The notes under the pieces: generated by a model
What the model saw: the letters and a program-made list of their open reading frames with translations, nothing else
Told to the model about the DNA's origin: nothing
The model's database searches: none
Part shown: piece after piece, positions 34,814 to 44,061 of the stretch
How the letters are laid out: each line of letters opens with the position of its first letter
Position numbering within the stretch: position 1 is the first letter of the stretch
Assembly: GCA_031425195.1 (NCBI GenBank)
Contig: JANPIX010000001.1
Span: forward strand, 124,001 to 188,000
Direction: 5' to 3'
Length of the DNA stretch: 64,000 nt
Origin: JANPIX01 sp031425195
GTDB taxonomy: Bacteria; Pseudomonadota; Alphaproteobacteria; Rhodobacterales; Rhodobacteraceae
Program-made: the position numbers and the translations under genes

Positions 34814-36372
34814 TGACGGACGCACTTCAGGGGGGGCGGCAGGCAACTGCCGCCCCTTTTGCGATTGAGCTTCGGGGCATTTCCAAAGCCTTTGGCCCGG
34901 TTCTGGCGAACCGCGATATCCACATCGCTGTGCCCAAGGGCACGATCCACGGTATCATCGGCGAAAACGGGGCGGGCAAATCGACCCTGATGAGCATCCT
35001 TTACGGGTTCTACAAAGCCGACGCCGGCGAGATTCTGATCAATGGATCGCCCATCAACATCACTGACAGCCAGACCGCCATCAAGGCGGGCATCGGCATG
35101 GTCTTTCAGCATTTCAAACTGGTGCAGAATTTTTCCGTGCTGGAAAATGTCGTGCTGGGGGTGGAGGACGGGCCGCTTTTGAACACGTCGCTGGCCAAGG
35201 CACGGCGCATTCTGGGCGATCTTTCGCGGGAATACGAACTCGACGTCGATCCGGACGCCCTGGTCGAGGATCTGTCGGTCGGCCATCAGCAGCGAGTAGA
35301 AATCCTCAAGGCGTTGTACCGTCAGGCCGATATCCTGATTCTGGATGAACCAACCGGCGTTCTGACCCCGGCCGAGGCGGATCACCTGTTCCGCATCCTC
35401 AAGGGGCTGCGCGATCAGGGCAAGACGATCATCCTGATCACCCATAAACTGCGCGAGATCATGGAAACCACGGACAGCGTGAGCGTGATGCGGCGCGGGA
35501 CGATGGTGGGCACGGTGAAGACCGCCGAGACGAACCCCGAGGCACTGGCCGAATTGATGGTAGGCCGCAAGGTTCTGCTTGAGGTGGAAAAGAAGCCTGC
35601 CACGCCGGGCAAGGTGGTGCTGTCGATCCAGAACCTGACGATGCGTGACGAACATGGCGTCGACCGGTTGAAGGGCATCAGCTTTAACATTCGGGCGGGC
35701 GAAATTCTGGGCATTGCCGGTGTTGCGGGCAACGGGCAGTCGGAACTTCTGGCAGCGCTTGGCGGCATTCAGCGGGCCAAAGGGACCGTGACGATGAATG
35801 GAGTGACGCTGCCCCTGTCCGGCGCCGGTGCGGACGGCCAGAGCAGGCGCGCGGCGGGCATTGCCCATGTGCCCGAGGATCGGCAGAGCCTTGGTCTGAT
35901 CATGGATTTTTCGGCGTGGGAAAACGTGGCCTTTGGTTATCACAATGACCCGGATTATCAGAAGAACTGGTTCCTGATGGACAATGACGCGCTGCGTGCC
36001 GATGCGCGGGCCAAGATCGAGCGGTTCGACGTGCGGCCCGCGGATTGCTGGCTTCCCGCGAAAAGCTTTTCAGGCGGCAATCAGCAAAAGATCGTCGTCG
36101 CCCGGGAAATCGAACGCAATCCCGACCTGCTGCTGATTGGCCAGCCGACGCGCGGCGTGGATATCGGGGCGATCGAGTTCATTCACAAGCAGATCGTGGC
36201 GCTGCGTGATGCGGGCAAGGCTATTCTTCTGGTTAGCGTGGAACTGGATGAGATCATGAGCCTGTCCGACCGGATTCTGGTAATGTTCGACGGACGTGTG
36301 ATGGGGGAGCGTGACCCCGATGCGACGAACGAGCGTGAGCTTGGCATGTTGATGGCGGGGATGGGCGCATGA
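34813..36372 (+). CDS. Nucleoside ABC transporter double ATP-binding protein
   Basis: A 519-residue fusion of two ABC ATPase domains. The first has a complete Walker A GENGAGKS at 50-57; the second has the degenerate GVAGNGQS at 303-310, as in the sugar/nucleoside CUT2-like class. The LSVGHQQRVEIL and FSGGNQQKIVVA signatures follow. The start ATG overlaps the binding-protein stop by one base. The first 17 codons contain a terminator-like hairpin (34833-34860), which should lower expression relative to the binding protein. Confidence 0.94.
   Translation: MTDALQGGRQATAAPFAIELRGISKAFGPVLANRDIHIAVPKGTIHGIIGENGAGKSTLMSILYGFYKADAGEILINGSPINITDSQTAIKAGIGMVFQHFKLVQNFSVLENVVLGVEDGPLLNTSLAKARRILGDLSREYELDVDPDALVEDLSVGHQQRVEILKALYRQADILILDEPTGVLTPAEADHLFRILKGLRDQGKTIILITHKLREIMETTDSVSVMRRGTMVGTVKTAETNPEALAELMVGRKVLLEVEKKPATPGKVVLSIQNLTMRDEHGVDRLKGISFNIRAGEILGIAGVAGNGQSELLAALGGIQRAKGTVTMNGVTLPLSGAGADGQSRRAAGIAHVPEDRQSLGLIMDFSAWENVAFGYHNDPDYQKNWFLMDNDALRADARAKIERFDVRPADCWLPAKSFSGGNQQKIVVAREIERNPDLLLIGQPTRGVDIGAIEFIHKQIVALRDAGKAILLVSVELDEIMSLSDRILVMFDGRVMGERDPDATNERELGMLMAGMGA
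34833..34860 (+). terminator. Terminator-like hairpin inside the start of the ATPase gene
   Basis: GGGGCGGCAG (34833-34842) and CTGCCGCCCC (34847-34856) form a perfect 10-bp stem closed by a GCAA tetraloop and followed by TTTT. It lies in codons 7-16 of the ATPase gene, 20 bases after the binding-protein stop. It has every feature of a rho-independent terminator with a short T-run and probably acts as a partial terminator. Confidence 0.75.
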
Positions 36373-36414
36373 CGGACTTGCCATGGGCTGTGACGGGTTC
36401 GGAAGGGTTGATTG

Positions 36415-37569
36415 ATGGATAAGCTTCCGCGTTGGGCCGATGTCGCCCTTGTACCGCTGATCAGTCTGATCCTTGCTGCTGCGGTTTCGGCAATGGTCCT
36501 TCTGGCGATTGGCCAAAGTCCGGTCGAAGCGTTCAATGTGATGGTCGAAGGGGCGTTGGGATCGGCCTATGGCTGGGGCTATACGCTGTATTACACGACC
36601 AGTTTTATCTTTACCGGGCTTGCGGTGACAGTCGCGTTTCACGCCGGGCTGTTCAACATCGGCGGTGAGGGGCAGGCGCAGCTGGGCGGGCTGGGTGTGG
36701 CGTTGGTGTGCCTTGCCTTGCCATGGCCGCACTGGACTGTGGCGCTGATTGCTGCTGCCTGTGGCGGGGCGTTGTTCGGTGCTGCGTGGGCCGCAATTCC
36801 GGCCTATCTGCAGGCGCGGCGCGGCAGTCACATCGTGATCACGACGATCATGTTCAATTATATCGCCGCCGCGTTTCTGGTTTACATGCTTGTCGATGTG
36901 CTGCGGCCCGCCGGTCAGATGGACCCGGCCACGGCGCGCTTTCCCGCGGGAACAAACCTGCCCACGTTCAGCGATATGCCGATCCTGCAGAACCTGTATG
37001 CCATCCTGAACGAGGACGGGACCCAAAAGCTGAGCAAGGCGGGGGTTGCCATGTACAAGGTGGTGCCTGCCAACGTGACGCTGTTTGTGGCGCTTGGGGC
37101 GGCGTTTCTGGTATGGCTTTTGTTGTGGCGCACGCGGCTTGGGTATCAGATCCGCGCCTTTGGCAAATCGGAATCGGCGGCGCGTTATGCGGGGATCAAC
37201 CCGACCTGCATCATCATGATTGCCATGCTGATATCGGGCGGACTTGCCGGGCTGATGGCCATCAACAGTGTGATGGGTGACAGCGAACGACTGGTGCAGA
37301 ATTCGGCCGAGGGTGCCGGGTTCATCGGCATTGCCGTGGCTCTGATGGGGCGCAACCACCCGCTTGGCGTGGTGTTGGCCGCCGTGTTGTTCGGGTTTCT
37401 GTATCAGGGCGGCGCGGCGCTTGGGATGATGACGTCGATCCCGATCGAGTTGCGCATCGTGGTTCAGGGGCTGGTGATCCTGTTCACCGGGGCGCTGGAT
37501 CAGATGGTGCGCATGATGCTGACTTGGCTGTTCCGGTTGCGAAGCGCCAAACCTGCGAGGGCCGTCTGA
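36415..37569 (+). CDS. Nucleoside ABC transporter permease (first)
   Basis: A 384-residue BPD_transp_2-type permease with about ten hydrophobic segments. It is the larger of two partners, and ASFYTT-like periplasmic loops lie between helices 1 and 2. GAAGGG stands seven bases before ATG 36415; a gap of 42 bases separates it from the ATPase gene. Its TGA overlaps the next ATG by one base. Confidence 0.92.
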   Translation: MDKLPRWADVALVPLISLILAAAVSAMVLLAIGQSPVEAFNVMVEGALGSAYGWGYTLYYTTSFIFTGLAVTVAFHAGLFNIGGEGQAQLGGLGVALVCLALPWPHWTVALIAAACGGALFGAAWAAIPAYLQARRGSHIVITTIMFNYIAAAFLVYMLVDVLRPAGQMDPATARFPAGTNLPTFSDMPILQNLYAILNEDGTQKLSKAGVAMYKVVPANVTLFVALGAAFLVWLLLWRTRLGYQIRAFGKSESAARYAGINPTCIIMIAMLISGGLAGLMAINSVMGDSERLVQNSAEGAGFIGIAVALMGRNHPLGVVLAAVLFGFLYQGGAALGMMTSIPIELRIVVQGLVILFTGALDQMVRMMLTWLFRLRSAKPARAV

Positions 37570-38537
37570 TGGATTACGCCACGCTGTTACAGATACTGGA
37601 TTCCACCCTGCGACTGGCCACGCCGTTGCTGTTGGCCTGCCTTGCCGGGCTTTATTCCGAACGCGCGGGCATTTTCGACATCGGGCTGGAAGGCAAGATG
37701 CTGATGGCGGCCATGGCATCAGGGTCTGTCGCCTATCTGACGGGATCGGTGTGGCTTGGCCTGTTGGCGGGGGTGGCGGCGTCGCTTGTCCTGTCGGGTA
37801 TCCACGGGATTGCGGCCATCACCTTCCGGGGCAACCAGCTGATCAGCGGGGTTGCCCTGAACTTCCTTGCTTCGGGCATTACCGTCCTTGTGGCGCAGCG
37901 CCTGTTCGGACAGGGCGGGCGCACGCCGCCGCTTGAAGGACTGGCGCGGTTTCAGCCTGTCACCTTGCCGTTTGCGGAAAGCCTGCAGGGCGTGCCCCTG
38001 ATCGGGCCGCTGTATTACGAGGTGATTTCCGGCCATCCCGTGCTGGTTTATGTCGCGCTGCTGCTCGTGCCGTTGTCGTGGTGGGTGTTGTATCGCACGC
38101 GGTTCGGGCTGCGGCTGCGGGCAGTGGGGGAAAATCCGGCGGCGGTGGATACTGCGGGTGTGTCGGTGACGCAGCTGCGTTTTGCGGCGGTGGCGATCAC
38201 GGGCGTGTTGTGCGGGCTGGCGGGTGCTTACATGGCCACGGCGTTGCAGGCCGGTTTCGGGCGCGAAATGACGGCGGGGCGGGGATATATCGCGCTTGCC
38301 GCGCTCATCTTCGCCAAGTGGCGTCCGGTGGCCGCACTTTGGGCCTGTCTTCTGTTCGGGTTCTTTCAGGCGCTGGCGCTGCGCCCCGACGTGGTAGAGG
38401 CGGTGGTGCAGTTCAAGGTGCCTGTGCCGGTTCTGGACGCGCTGCCCTATATTCTGACCGTCATCGTTCTGGCAGGTCTGATCGGCAAGGCCATACCGCC
38501 CCGCGCGGGCGGCGAGCCTTATGTCAAGGAGCGGTGA
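37569..38537 (+). CDS. Nucleoside ABC transporter permease (second)
   Basis: A 322-residue inner-membrane permease with the family start LLQILDSTLRLATPLLLACL and the conserved GLYSERAGIFDIGLEGKML stretch just after helix 1. It would pair with the larger permease to form the nucleoside channel. The overlap with the upstream gene and the one-base gap before the phosphorylase start show a single operon. Confidence 0.92.
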   Translation: MDYATLLQILDSTLRLATPLLLACLAGLYSERAGIFDIGLEGKMLMAAMASGSVAYLTGSVWLGLLAGVAASLVLSGIHGIAAITFRGNQLISGVALNFLASGITVLVAQRLFGQGGRTPPLEGLARFQPVTLPFAESLQGVPLIGPLYYEVISGHPVLVYVALLLVPLSWWVLYRTRFGLRLRAVGENPAAVDTAGVSVTQLRFAAVAITGVLCGLAGAYMATALQAGFGREMTAGRGYIALAALIFAKWRPVAALWACLLFGFFQALALRPDVVEAVVQFKVPVPVLDALPYILTVIVLAGLIGKAIPPRAGGEPYVKER

Positions 38538-38538
38538 C

Positions 38539-39342
38539 ATGGCCGATGCCGAGCAGCTTGCAGCATTGATCAGGGGCCGTGCCGGGGATGCCCCGGTTGA
38601 GGTGGGGCTGATCCTGGGATCGGGGCTGGGCCATCTGGCAGGGGCGGTGGATGGCGTCGCGATCCCCTATGCCGATTTGCCCGGGTTTCCGCATGTTGCG
38701 GTATCGGGCCACAATCCCAATCTGGTGATCGGCGATCTGGAGGGCGTGCGCGTTGCGGCCTTTGGCGCGCGGGAGCATTATTACGAAAAGGGCAACCCTG
38801 CCGCCATGCGGGTGGCGCTGGAAACGCTTTGCGCGCTTGGGGCAACGCGGCTTGTCGTGACCAACGCGGCAGGAAGCCTGCACCCTGACATCCGCACGGG
38901 CGATCTGATGATGTTGTCGGATCACATCAACTTTTCCGGCCTGAACCCCCTTATCGGTGAGGCGACCGATGCCCGGTTCGTGCCGATGACGGATGCGCAT
39001 GATGCGGGCATGCGCGACGGTCTGCGCGCGGCGGCGGTGGCCGAGGGCGTTCCCTTGGCCGAAGGCGTTTATGCGTGGTATTCGGGGCCGTCGTTTGAAA
39101 CGCCTGCCGAAATAAGGGCGATCCGGGGAATGGGGGCGGATGCCGTGGGCATGTCGACGGTTCCGGAAATCATTCTCGCGCGGTTTCTGGGGCTGCGGGT
39201 TGCCGCGATTTCCACCATCACCAACATGGCGGCGGGACTGTCGTCCGAGGCGATCAGCCATGAACATACCAAGGCCATGGCCCCCCTTGGTGCGGCAAAG
39301 CTGGAAAAGGTGCTGCGGGCGTGGCTGCGCTGTCTGCGATGA
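38539..39342 (+). CDS. Purine-nucleoside phosphorylase
   Basis: A 267-residue class II (trimeric) PNP that splits purine nucleosides with phosphate into base and ribose-1-phosphate. It has the phosphate-binding GSGLG loop near residue 28, AREHYYEKG, TNAAGSLH and the GPSFETPAEIRAIRGMGAD stretch. As the last gene of the transport operon it would process what the transporter brings in. AAGGAG lies six bases before ATG 38539. Confidence 0.94.
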   Translation: MADAEQLAALIRGRAGDAPVEVGLILGSGLGHLAGAVDGVAIPYADLPGFPHVAVSGHNPNLVIGDLEGVRVAAFGAREHYYEKGNPAAMRVALETLCALGATRLVVTNAAGSLHPDIRTGDLMMLSDHINFSGLNPLIGEATDARFVPMTDAHDAGMRDGLRAAAVAEGVPLAEGVYAWYSGPSFETPAEIRAIRGMGADAVGMSTVPEIILARFLGLRVAAISTITNMAAGLSSEAISHEHTKAMAPLGAAKLEKVLRAWLRCLR

Positions 39343-39449
39343 TGCCACACTTCGCCGGGTTGTCCGGCCAATGGCCTGCAAGCGTTTGACAGGCCGGGCC
39401 TTTCGGGCGCATCACTGAACCAACCGCCACCCCCGAACCGCGCGCAGTC

Positions 39450-40367
39450 ATGCAGATTTACCTCCCCATTGCCGAGGTATCGGTCAACGCCTTCCTGCTT
39501 TTGGGCATGGGAGGCATCGTCGGTTTCATGTCCGGGCTGTTTGGCGTGGGGGGCGGTTTTCTGATCACGCCGCTTTTGTTCTTTATCGGTATTCCGCCGG
39601 CTGTCGCAGTGGCGACGGGTGCCAATCAGGTGGTGGCATCGTCCGTGTCGGGTGTTCTGGCGCAGGTGCGGCGCAAGGCGGTTGATTTTCAGATGGGAGG
39701 CGTATTGCTGGCGGGCGGGGTGGTCGGGTCCGCCTTCGGGATATGGGTGTTTCAGCGGCTGAGTGCGGCGGGACAGATCGATCTGTTCGTGCAGCTTTGC
39801 TATGTGCTTTTTCTGGGGCTGGTGGGCGGGCTGATGTTGCAGGAAAGCCTGCGCAGTTTTTGGCGGTCCACCCGTGGCGGGGCGATCCGGCGCAGCCATG
39901 TGCACACCTGGGTTCATGGCCTGCCCTTCAAGATGAAGTTCCGGGCAAGCGGGCTTTACATTTCGGTTCTGCCGCCGCTTGCCGTCGGCGCGCTCGTCGG
40001 GTTTCTTGCTGCGGTGATGGGGGTGGGCGGCGGTTTCATCATGGTGCCCGCGATGATCTATCTGCTGGGGGTGCCGACAAAGGTGGTGATCGGGACATCG
40101 TTGTTTCAGATCATCTTTGTCACCGCATTCACCACAGTCATGCATGCCGTCACGAGCCAGACTGTCGACATGCTGCTGGCCGTGCTGCTGATTTTGGGGG
40201 GTGTTGTCGGCGCGCAGATCGGCGCGCGGGTGGGGGTCAAGCTGCGTGCCGATCAGCTTCGCATCATGCTTGCCCTTCTGGTGCTGGCGGTGTGCGGCAA
40301 GATCGCGCTTGATCTGTTGCTGACCCCTTCCGAGGTTTACTCGGTCACCGTGTCCCCGCTGCCATGA
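39450..40367 (+). CDS. TSUP family (TauE/SafE) sulfite/organic anion transporter
   Basis: A 305-residue membrane protein with eight or so hydrophobic helices and two internal repeats of the GVGGGF motif (GLFGVGGGFLITPLLF and AVMGVGGGFIMVPAMI). TSUP proteins move sulfite, sulfoacetate or similar anions. The following TIGR02186-family gene overlaps by four bases, a pairing characteristic of alphaproteobacteria. Confidence 0.9.
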   Translation: MQIYLPIAEVSVNAFLLLGMGGIVGFMSGLFGVGGGFLITPLLFFIGIPPAVAVATGANQVVASSVSGVLAQVRRKAVDFQMGGVLLAGGVVGSAFGIWVFQRLSAAGQIDLFVQLCYVLFLGLVGGLMLQESLRSFWRSTRGGAIRRSHVHTWVHGLPFKMKFRASGLYISVLPPLAVGALVGFLAAVMGVGGGFIMVPAMIYLLGVPTKVVIGTSLFQIIFVTAFTTVMHAVTSQTVDMLLAVLLILGGVVGAQIGARVGVKLRADQLRIMLALLVLAVCGKIALDLLLTPSEVYSVTVSPLP

Positions 40368-41143
40368 TTGTGCGCGGCCTGATCCTTGCCCTAGGCCTCC
40401 TGTGCGCCTGCCCCGTTGTGGCCGAAACAGCACCGGCGGAAACGATCGTCGCAGGGCTGAGCCAAAGCCGGGTGTCGATCACGGCCGATTTCGTGGGGTC
40501 GGAAATTCTGATCTATGGCGCAGTCAAACGGCAAAGTCCGGCCCCGACGGCAGAACCGTTGCAGGTGATCATCACCGTGGAAGGACCGCCCGTGGAAATG
40601 GTGGTGCGGCGCAAGGATCGGGTTTACGGCATCTGGACGAACAGCGCCGAAGTGCGCATCGACAGCGCGCCCAGCTTTTATGCCATCGCCACGACTGCCC
40701 CGCTTGATGACATCCTGTCGGCCACCGAAGATTTGCGGCACCGCATTTCGGTGCCCCGCGCCATCCGTGCCGTGGGCATCAGCGACGAGGCTGACAGTTC
40801 ATCGCAGTTTGTCACGGCGCTGGTGCGGTTGCGCGAAGCGACCGGCAGTTACACGGTGGATCAGGGGGCGGTGCGATTGACGGAAGACACGTTGTTTCGT
40901 GCGGATGTGGCGCTGCCGTCAAACCTGACCGAGGGTGATTACCGTGTGCGCATCTTTCTGACGCGGGGCGGCAGAGTGGTTGATCAGATCGAACGCGGCA
41001 TCACAGTGCGCAAGGACGGGATCGAGCGGTTCTTTTTCCGCATGGCCAAGGATCAGCCGCTTTTGTACGGGATCCTCGCGTTGCTGGTGGCCGGGTTTGC
41101 GGGCTGGGGTGCATCGGCCGCGTTCCGGTGGATGCGGCCCTGA
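40364..41143 (+). CDS. TIGR02186 family membrane-anchored protein
   Basis: A 259-residue protein with a signal peptide (ending VVAE near residue 21), a beta-rich extracytoplasmic domain and a C-terminal transmembrane helix near residues 232-252. The family is conserved beside TSUP sulfite exporters and is thought to help them, but no mechanism is known. Translationally coupled to the transporter gene; convergent with the MATE gene with a three-base gap. Confidence 0.85.
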   Translation: MIVRGLILALGLLCACPVVAETAPAETIVAGLSQSRVSITADFVGSEILIYGAVKRQSPAPTAEPLQVIITVEGPPVEMVVRRKDRVYGIWTNSAEVRIDSAPSFYAIATTAPLDDILSATEDLRHRISVPRAIRAVGISDEADSSSQFVTALVRLREATGSYTVDQGAVRLTEDTLFRADVALPSNLTEGDYRVRIFLTRGGRVVDQIERGITVRKDGIERFFFRMAKDQPLLYGILALLVAGFAGWGASAAFRWMRP

Positions 41144-41146
41144 CCC

Positions 41147-42472
41147 TTAGCGCCGCGCCGCCGCTTCGGCGCGGGGGTAATGGCGCGCCATTGTCAGACC
41201 GCGTGCCGCGTTAAGGATCATCAGCGCGGCCCAGAGCCCGTGATTGCCAAGCGTGGGCACCAACAGCACAAGCGCACAGGCGTAGATCGCGACAGACAGG
41301 ATCATGGTCTGGCGCATTTCCCGCGTCAGCGTGGCACCGATGAAAATGCCGTCGAACGTCCAGCTTGCCACGCCGATGATCGGTGCGATGGACAGCCAGA
41401 ACAGAAAATGCCGCGCCTCGGCCCGCACGTCTGGTGATGTGGTCATCACATCGATGATCGCAGGCCCCGCAATCGCAAACGCCATGGAAAGAAGGACGGC
41501 ACCGCCCACGGCCCACTGGGCCGACAGGACAGAGGCGCGCCGCACCATGACCACCGAACCGGCCCCGACCGCCTGCCCGACAAGGGTTTCCGCCGCAAAG
41601 GCAAAGCCGTCGAGCGCATAGGCCGTGATTTCCAGAAACTGCAAAAGCACCTGATTGGCCGCAAGCGTCACATCACCCATCCCGGCACCCAGAAACAGGA
41701 ATGTGGTGAAACTCGCCTGCAGGATGACGGACCGCAGCATCAGATTTCCGTTCACCGCCCACATGCGCCGCAACGCCGCCGGGTTCGCCAGCCTGTGCCG
41801 CGCTGCCGCAACGACCGGCCCCATCAATGCCGCACGGCACAGCCACAGGCCAAGCGCCACCCCGGACCATTCTGCAATAAGGGTGGCAAAGGCGACGCCG
41901 GGCACGCCCCAGCCAAGTGCCAGCACGAACCACAGGTCCAGCGCGATATTCAGGCCATTCGTCCACAGTTGCAGGAAAAGGATGCCCGCCGTGCGTTCTT
42001 GCGCAATCAGCCAACCGGTGATTGCGTAAACCCCAATGGTGGCAGGCGCGCCCCAGATGCGAATGGAAAGGTAGGAGCGTGCCAGCGTTTCCACCTGTGC
42101 ACTGGCGGGGGCTATGGCAAAGGCCGCGCCGATCAGCGGGCCTTGCAGAGCGATCAGCGCAATCCCAGCCACCGCCGCAATCAACAGGGCGCGCAGCAGC
42201 GTGGCCGTCGCCTCGGCCGCGTCACCCGCGCCGATGGCCTGCGCCACCAGCCCCGATGTGCCCATGCGCAAAAAGCCGAACAGCCAATACAGCGTTGCAA
42301 GAACTATGGCGCCCAACCCTACGGCCCCGATGGGTGCGGCCAACCCCATCTGGCCCACGACCGCCGTGTCGACAGCACCAAGCAAAGGCACCGTCGCATT
42401 GGACAGAACGATGGGCAGGGCAATCTTCATCACCCGGCGATGCGTGATCGCATCCCCGGCAGTGGAACTCAC
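41147..42472 (-). CDS. MATE family efflux transporter
   Basis: A 441-residue membrane protein with 12 hydrophobic helices and the MatE double repeat, close to the DinF/NorM-type branch. It exports cationic compounds or metabolites in exchange for Na+ or H+. Its ATG overlaps the stop of the second thioesterase gene by four bases, so it is the last gene of a three-gene minus-strand unit with two hot-dog thioesterases. Confidence 0.92.
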   Translation of the reverse strand: MSSTAGDAITHRRVMKIALPIVLSNATVPLLGAVDTAVVGQMGLAAPIGAVGLGAIVLATLYWLFGFLRMGTSGLVAQAIGAGDAAEATATLLRALLIAAVAGIALIALQGPLIGAAFAIAPASAQVETLARSYLSIRIWGAPATIGVYAITGWLIAQERTAGILFLQLWTNGLNIALDLWFVLALGWGVPGVAFATLIAEWSGVALGLWLCRAALMGPVVAAARHRLANPAALRRMWAVNGNLMLRSVILQASFTTFLFLGAGMGDVTLAANQVLLQFLEITAYALDGFAFAAETLVGQAVGAGSVVMVRRASVLSAQWAVGGAVLLSMAFAIAGPAIIDVMTTSPDVRAEARHFLFWLSIAPIIGVASWTFDGIFIGATLTREMRQTMILSVAIYACALVLLVPTLGNHGLWAALMILNAARGLTMARHYPRAEAAARR

Positions 42473-42951
42473 GGCGCGGCCAGCAGGAAGTGGCCCGTGG
42501 CCTGCGCCATCGGCCTGTCACGGTTGTCTTGCCAGGTTTCCACATGCACGCTGGCAAAGCGCCGCCCCGACCGATTGACGCGCGCGCGGGCATAGGCATC
42601 GCGGGGCAATCCCGACCGCAGATAATCCACTGTAAAGCCGATGGTGCGCGGCAGGCGGATCGCGGCAAGCGGGCGGCCTGTTTCCATCTCTTCCCAGATC
42701 AGGCTCCAGGTCAGGCCGACGATGGCCGTCACCTCCAGAAATCCGGCGATGGCCCCGCCGTGCAGGGCGGGCAGCATCGGATTGCCGATCAGATGGTCTG
42801 AGTAGGGCAAGATGCCGGTCAATTCGTCGCCGCGCCGGTCAAAGACAATGCCCATGAAACCGATGTAGGGAACCCCGTCCACCAGTTTGCGCAGGGCAGC
42901 GTCGCGACGGCCCTTGATGACACCGACGGGTTCGGGTGCCGGCCGGGTCAT
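42469..42951 (-). CDS. PaaI-like hot-dog thioesterase (second of pair)
   Basis: A 160-residue protein with the hot-dog thioesterase motif LPALHGGAIAGFLE near residue 58. Such enzymes hydrolyse acyl-CoA thioesters. It overlaps the related thioesterase upstream and the MATE transporter downstream by four bases each. It probably acts with its neighbour on related acyl-CoA substrates; those are unknown. Confidence 0.87.
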   Translation of the reverse strand: MTRPAPEPVGVIKGRRDAALRKLVDGVPYIGFMGIVFDRRGDELTGILPYSDHLIGNPMLPALHGGAIAGFLEVTAIVGLTWSLIWEEMETGRPLAAIRLPRTIGFTVDYLRSGLPRDAYARARVNRSGRRFASVHVETWQDNRDRPMAQATGHFLLAAP

Positions 42952-43376
42952 TCGCCACGCTCCACTGTCCAGGTTGCGGTTGCGGTTGCGACCGGTCGGG
43001 CAACGTCGTCGTCAAAGGCCGTCGCCCGCACAAAGGCCACGTTGCGCGTGATGTGATAGCATTCGGCGTGTGCCACGATCCGCTGACCGGGCGTGGCGGA
43101 CCGCATGTAATCCATCCGGAAATCGATGGTCGCCGTGCCGCGCGGCGCTTCGGGATGGGTTAACACCGCAGCGCCGCAGGCAGAATCAATCAGCGCCGAC
43201 ACAGCCCCGCCATGGATCACGCCCGTTTCAGGATCACCCACCAGCCGGGCATCATACCCCATCGACAAGGTTGCCGTGGCCGCGCCGACGGCATCGACCT
43301 GCAATCCCAGCGCCCGCGAGTGGGGCAAGGTCGTCAGCAAAGCGGCCGCCTGGGCCATGAAGTTCGGATTGTTCAT
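42948..43376 (-). CDS. PaaI-like hot-dog thioesterase (first of pair)
   Basis: A 142-residue PaaI-type thioesterase with the GVIHGGAVSALID catalytic motif near residue 52 and a DYMRSATPGQRI segment. Its relation to the next protein suggests duplication. It heads the thioesterase-thioesterase-MATE unit; 128 bases separate it from the divergent MerR-type gene at 43505. Confidence 0.9.
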   Translation of the reverse strand: MNNPNFMAQAAALLTTLPHSRALGLQVDAVGAATATLSMGYDARLVGDPETGVIHGGAVSALIDSACGAAVLTHPEAPRGTATIDFRMDYMRSATPGQRIVAHAECYHITRNVAFVRATAFDDDVARPVATATATWTVERGE

Positions 43377-43504
43377 CGGATCACCTCGCGCAGGGCATCA
43401 TCCGAAATCAGGACCGCCCTGCAAGTCCAAATCGACGCGGCTCGCGAAAGCGGCACGCTGACCCTAGGGCAGGAACAAATTGGTTGCCGCGGAGTTGAGC
43501 CCGG

Positions 43505-43885
43505 ATGAGCGATCATTTTTTGTCATTCAAGGAAATGTGCGAGCGGTTTGCCGTCACGCCGCGGACGCTTCGCCATTACGAACAGATCGAGCTGCTGGCC
43601 CCGGAACGGCGCGGTCGTGCGCGGTTTTACGGCCCTAGGGAACTTGCCCGGATGACGCTGATCCTGCGGGGGCGTCGGTTCGGGTTCACGTTGGAGGAGA
43701 TGCGCCAATGGCTTTTGATGTATCAGGAAAAGGGAAGTCGGGCCCAGTTGCAAACGTTTGTCACCATAGCGGACGACCGGATTGCCGCCCTGCAGGATCG
43801 GGCCCAAGCCCTGCAGGACGACATTTCCGACTTGCGGGCCCTGCGCGAACAGGCGATGCAGGACATGTTGAACCTGCCAAACTGA
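43505..43885 (+). CDS. MerR-family regulator (first of pair)
   Basis: A 126-residue MerR-family protein: winged helix-turn-helix (about 7-75) with TPRTLRHYE, then a coiled dimerisation helix. It has no cysteine-rich metal loop, so its ligand is likely an organic compound or an acyl-CoA derivative. It is divergent from the thioesterase unit, which it may control, and is followed by a second, similar regulator. Confidence 0.88.
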   Translation: MSDHFLSFKEMCERFAVTPRTLRHYEQIELLAPERRGRARFYGPRELARMTLILRGRRFGFTLEEMRQWLLMYQEKGSRAQLQTFVTIADDRIAALQDRAQALQDDISDLRALREQAMQDMLNLPN

Positions 43886-43967
43886 CTTTCTCATAACGTT
43901 CTTTGCGCAATAATATTTCACCGCGCCGACCGTAACGATTGCGACCCTTCTGCACCATTTTTGTGAC

Positions 43968-43977
43968 GTGACGTCAC
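43968..43977. promoter_or_regulatory. GTGACGTCAC palindrome between the two MerR genes
   Basis: A perfect 10-bp palindrome lies 84 bases upstream of the second MerR gene, in the 176-base gap between the two regulators. It resembles operator half-sites (acgt core) of LiuR-like MerR proteins that control acyl-CoA catabolism. No direct proof. Confidence 0.4.
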
Positions 43978-44061
43978 ATGGCCGATGTGTTGCAGCAGGG
44001 TGGAATGCTGCCCGCCGAACACGCATTTCAATCGAGACGGACCAAGACAAGAGAAATAGCC

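Noticed and set aside
39372..39394. GGCCTG...CAGGCC inverted repeat after the nucleoside phosphorylase gene
   Set aside because: Only a 6-bp stem with an 11-base loop and no T-run; too weak to call a terminator.
43462..43640. CCCTAGGG palindrome at 43462 and 43633
   Set aside because: CTAG is rare in such genomes, but only two copies exist, one inside a coding sequence, and no regulator context fits.
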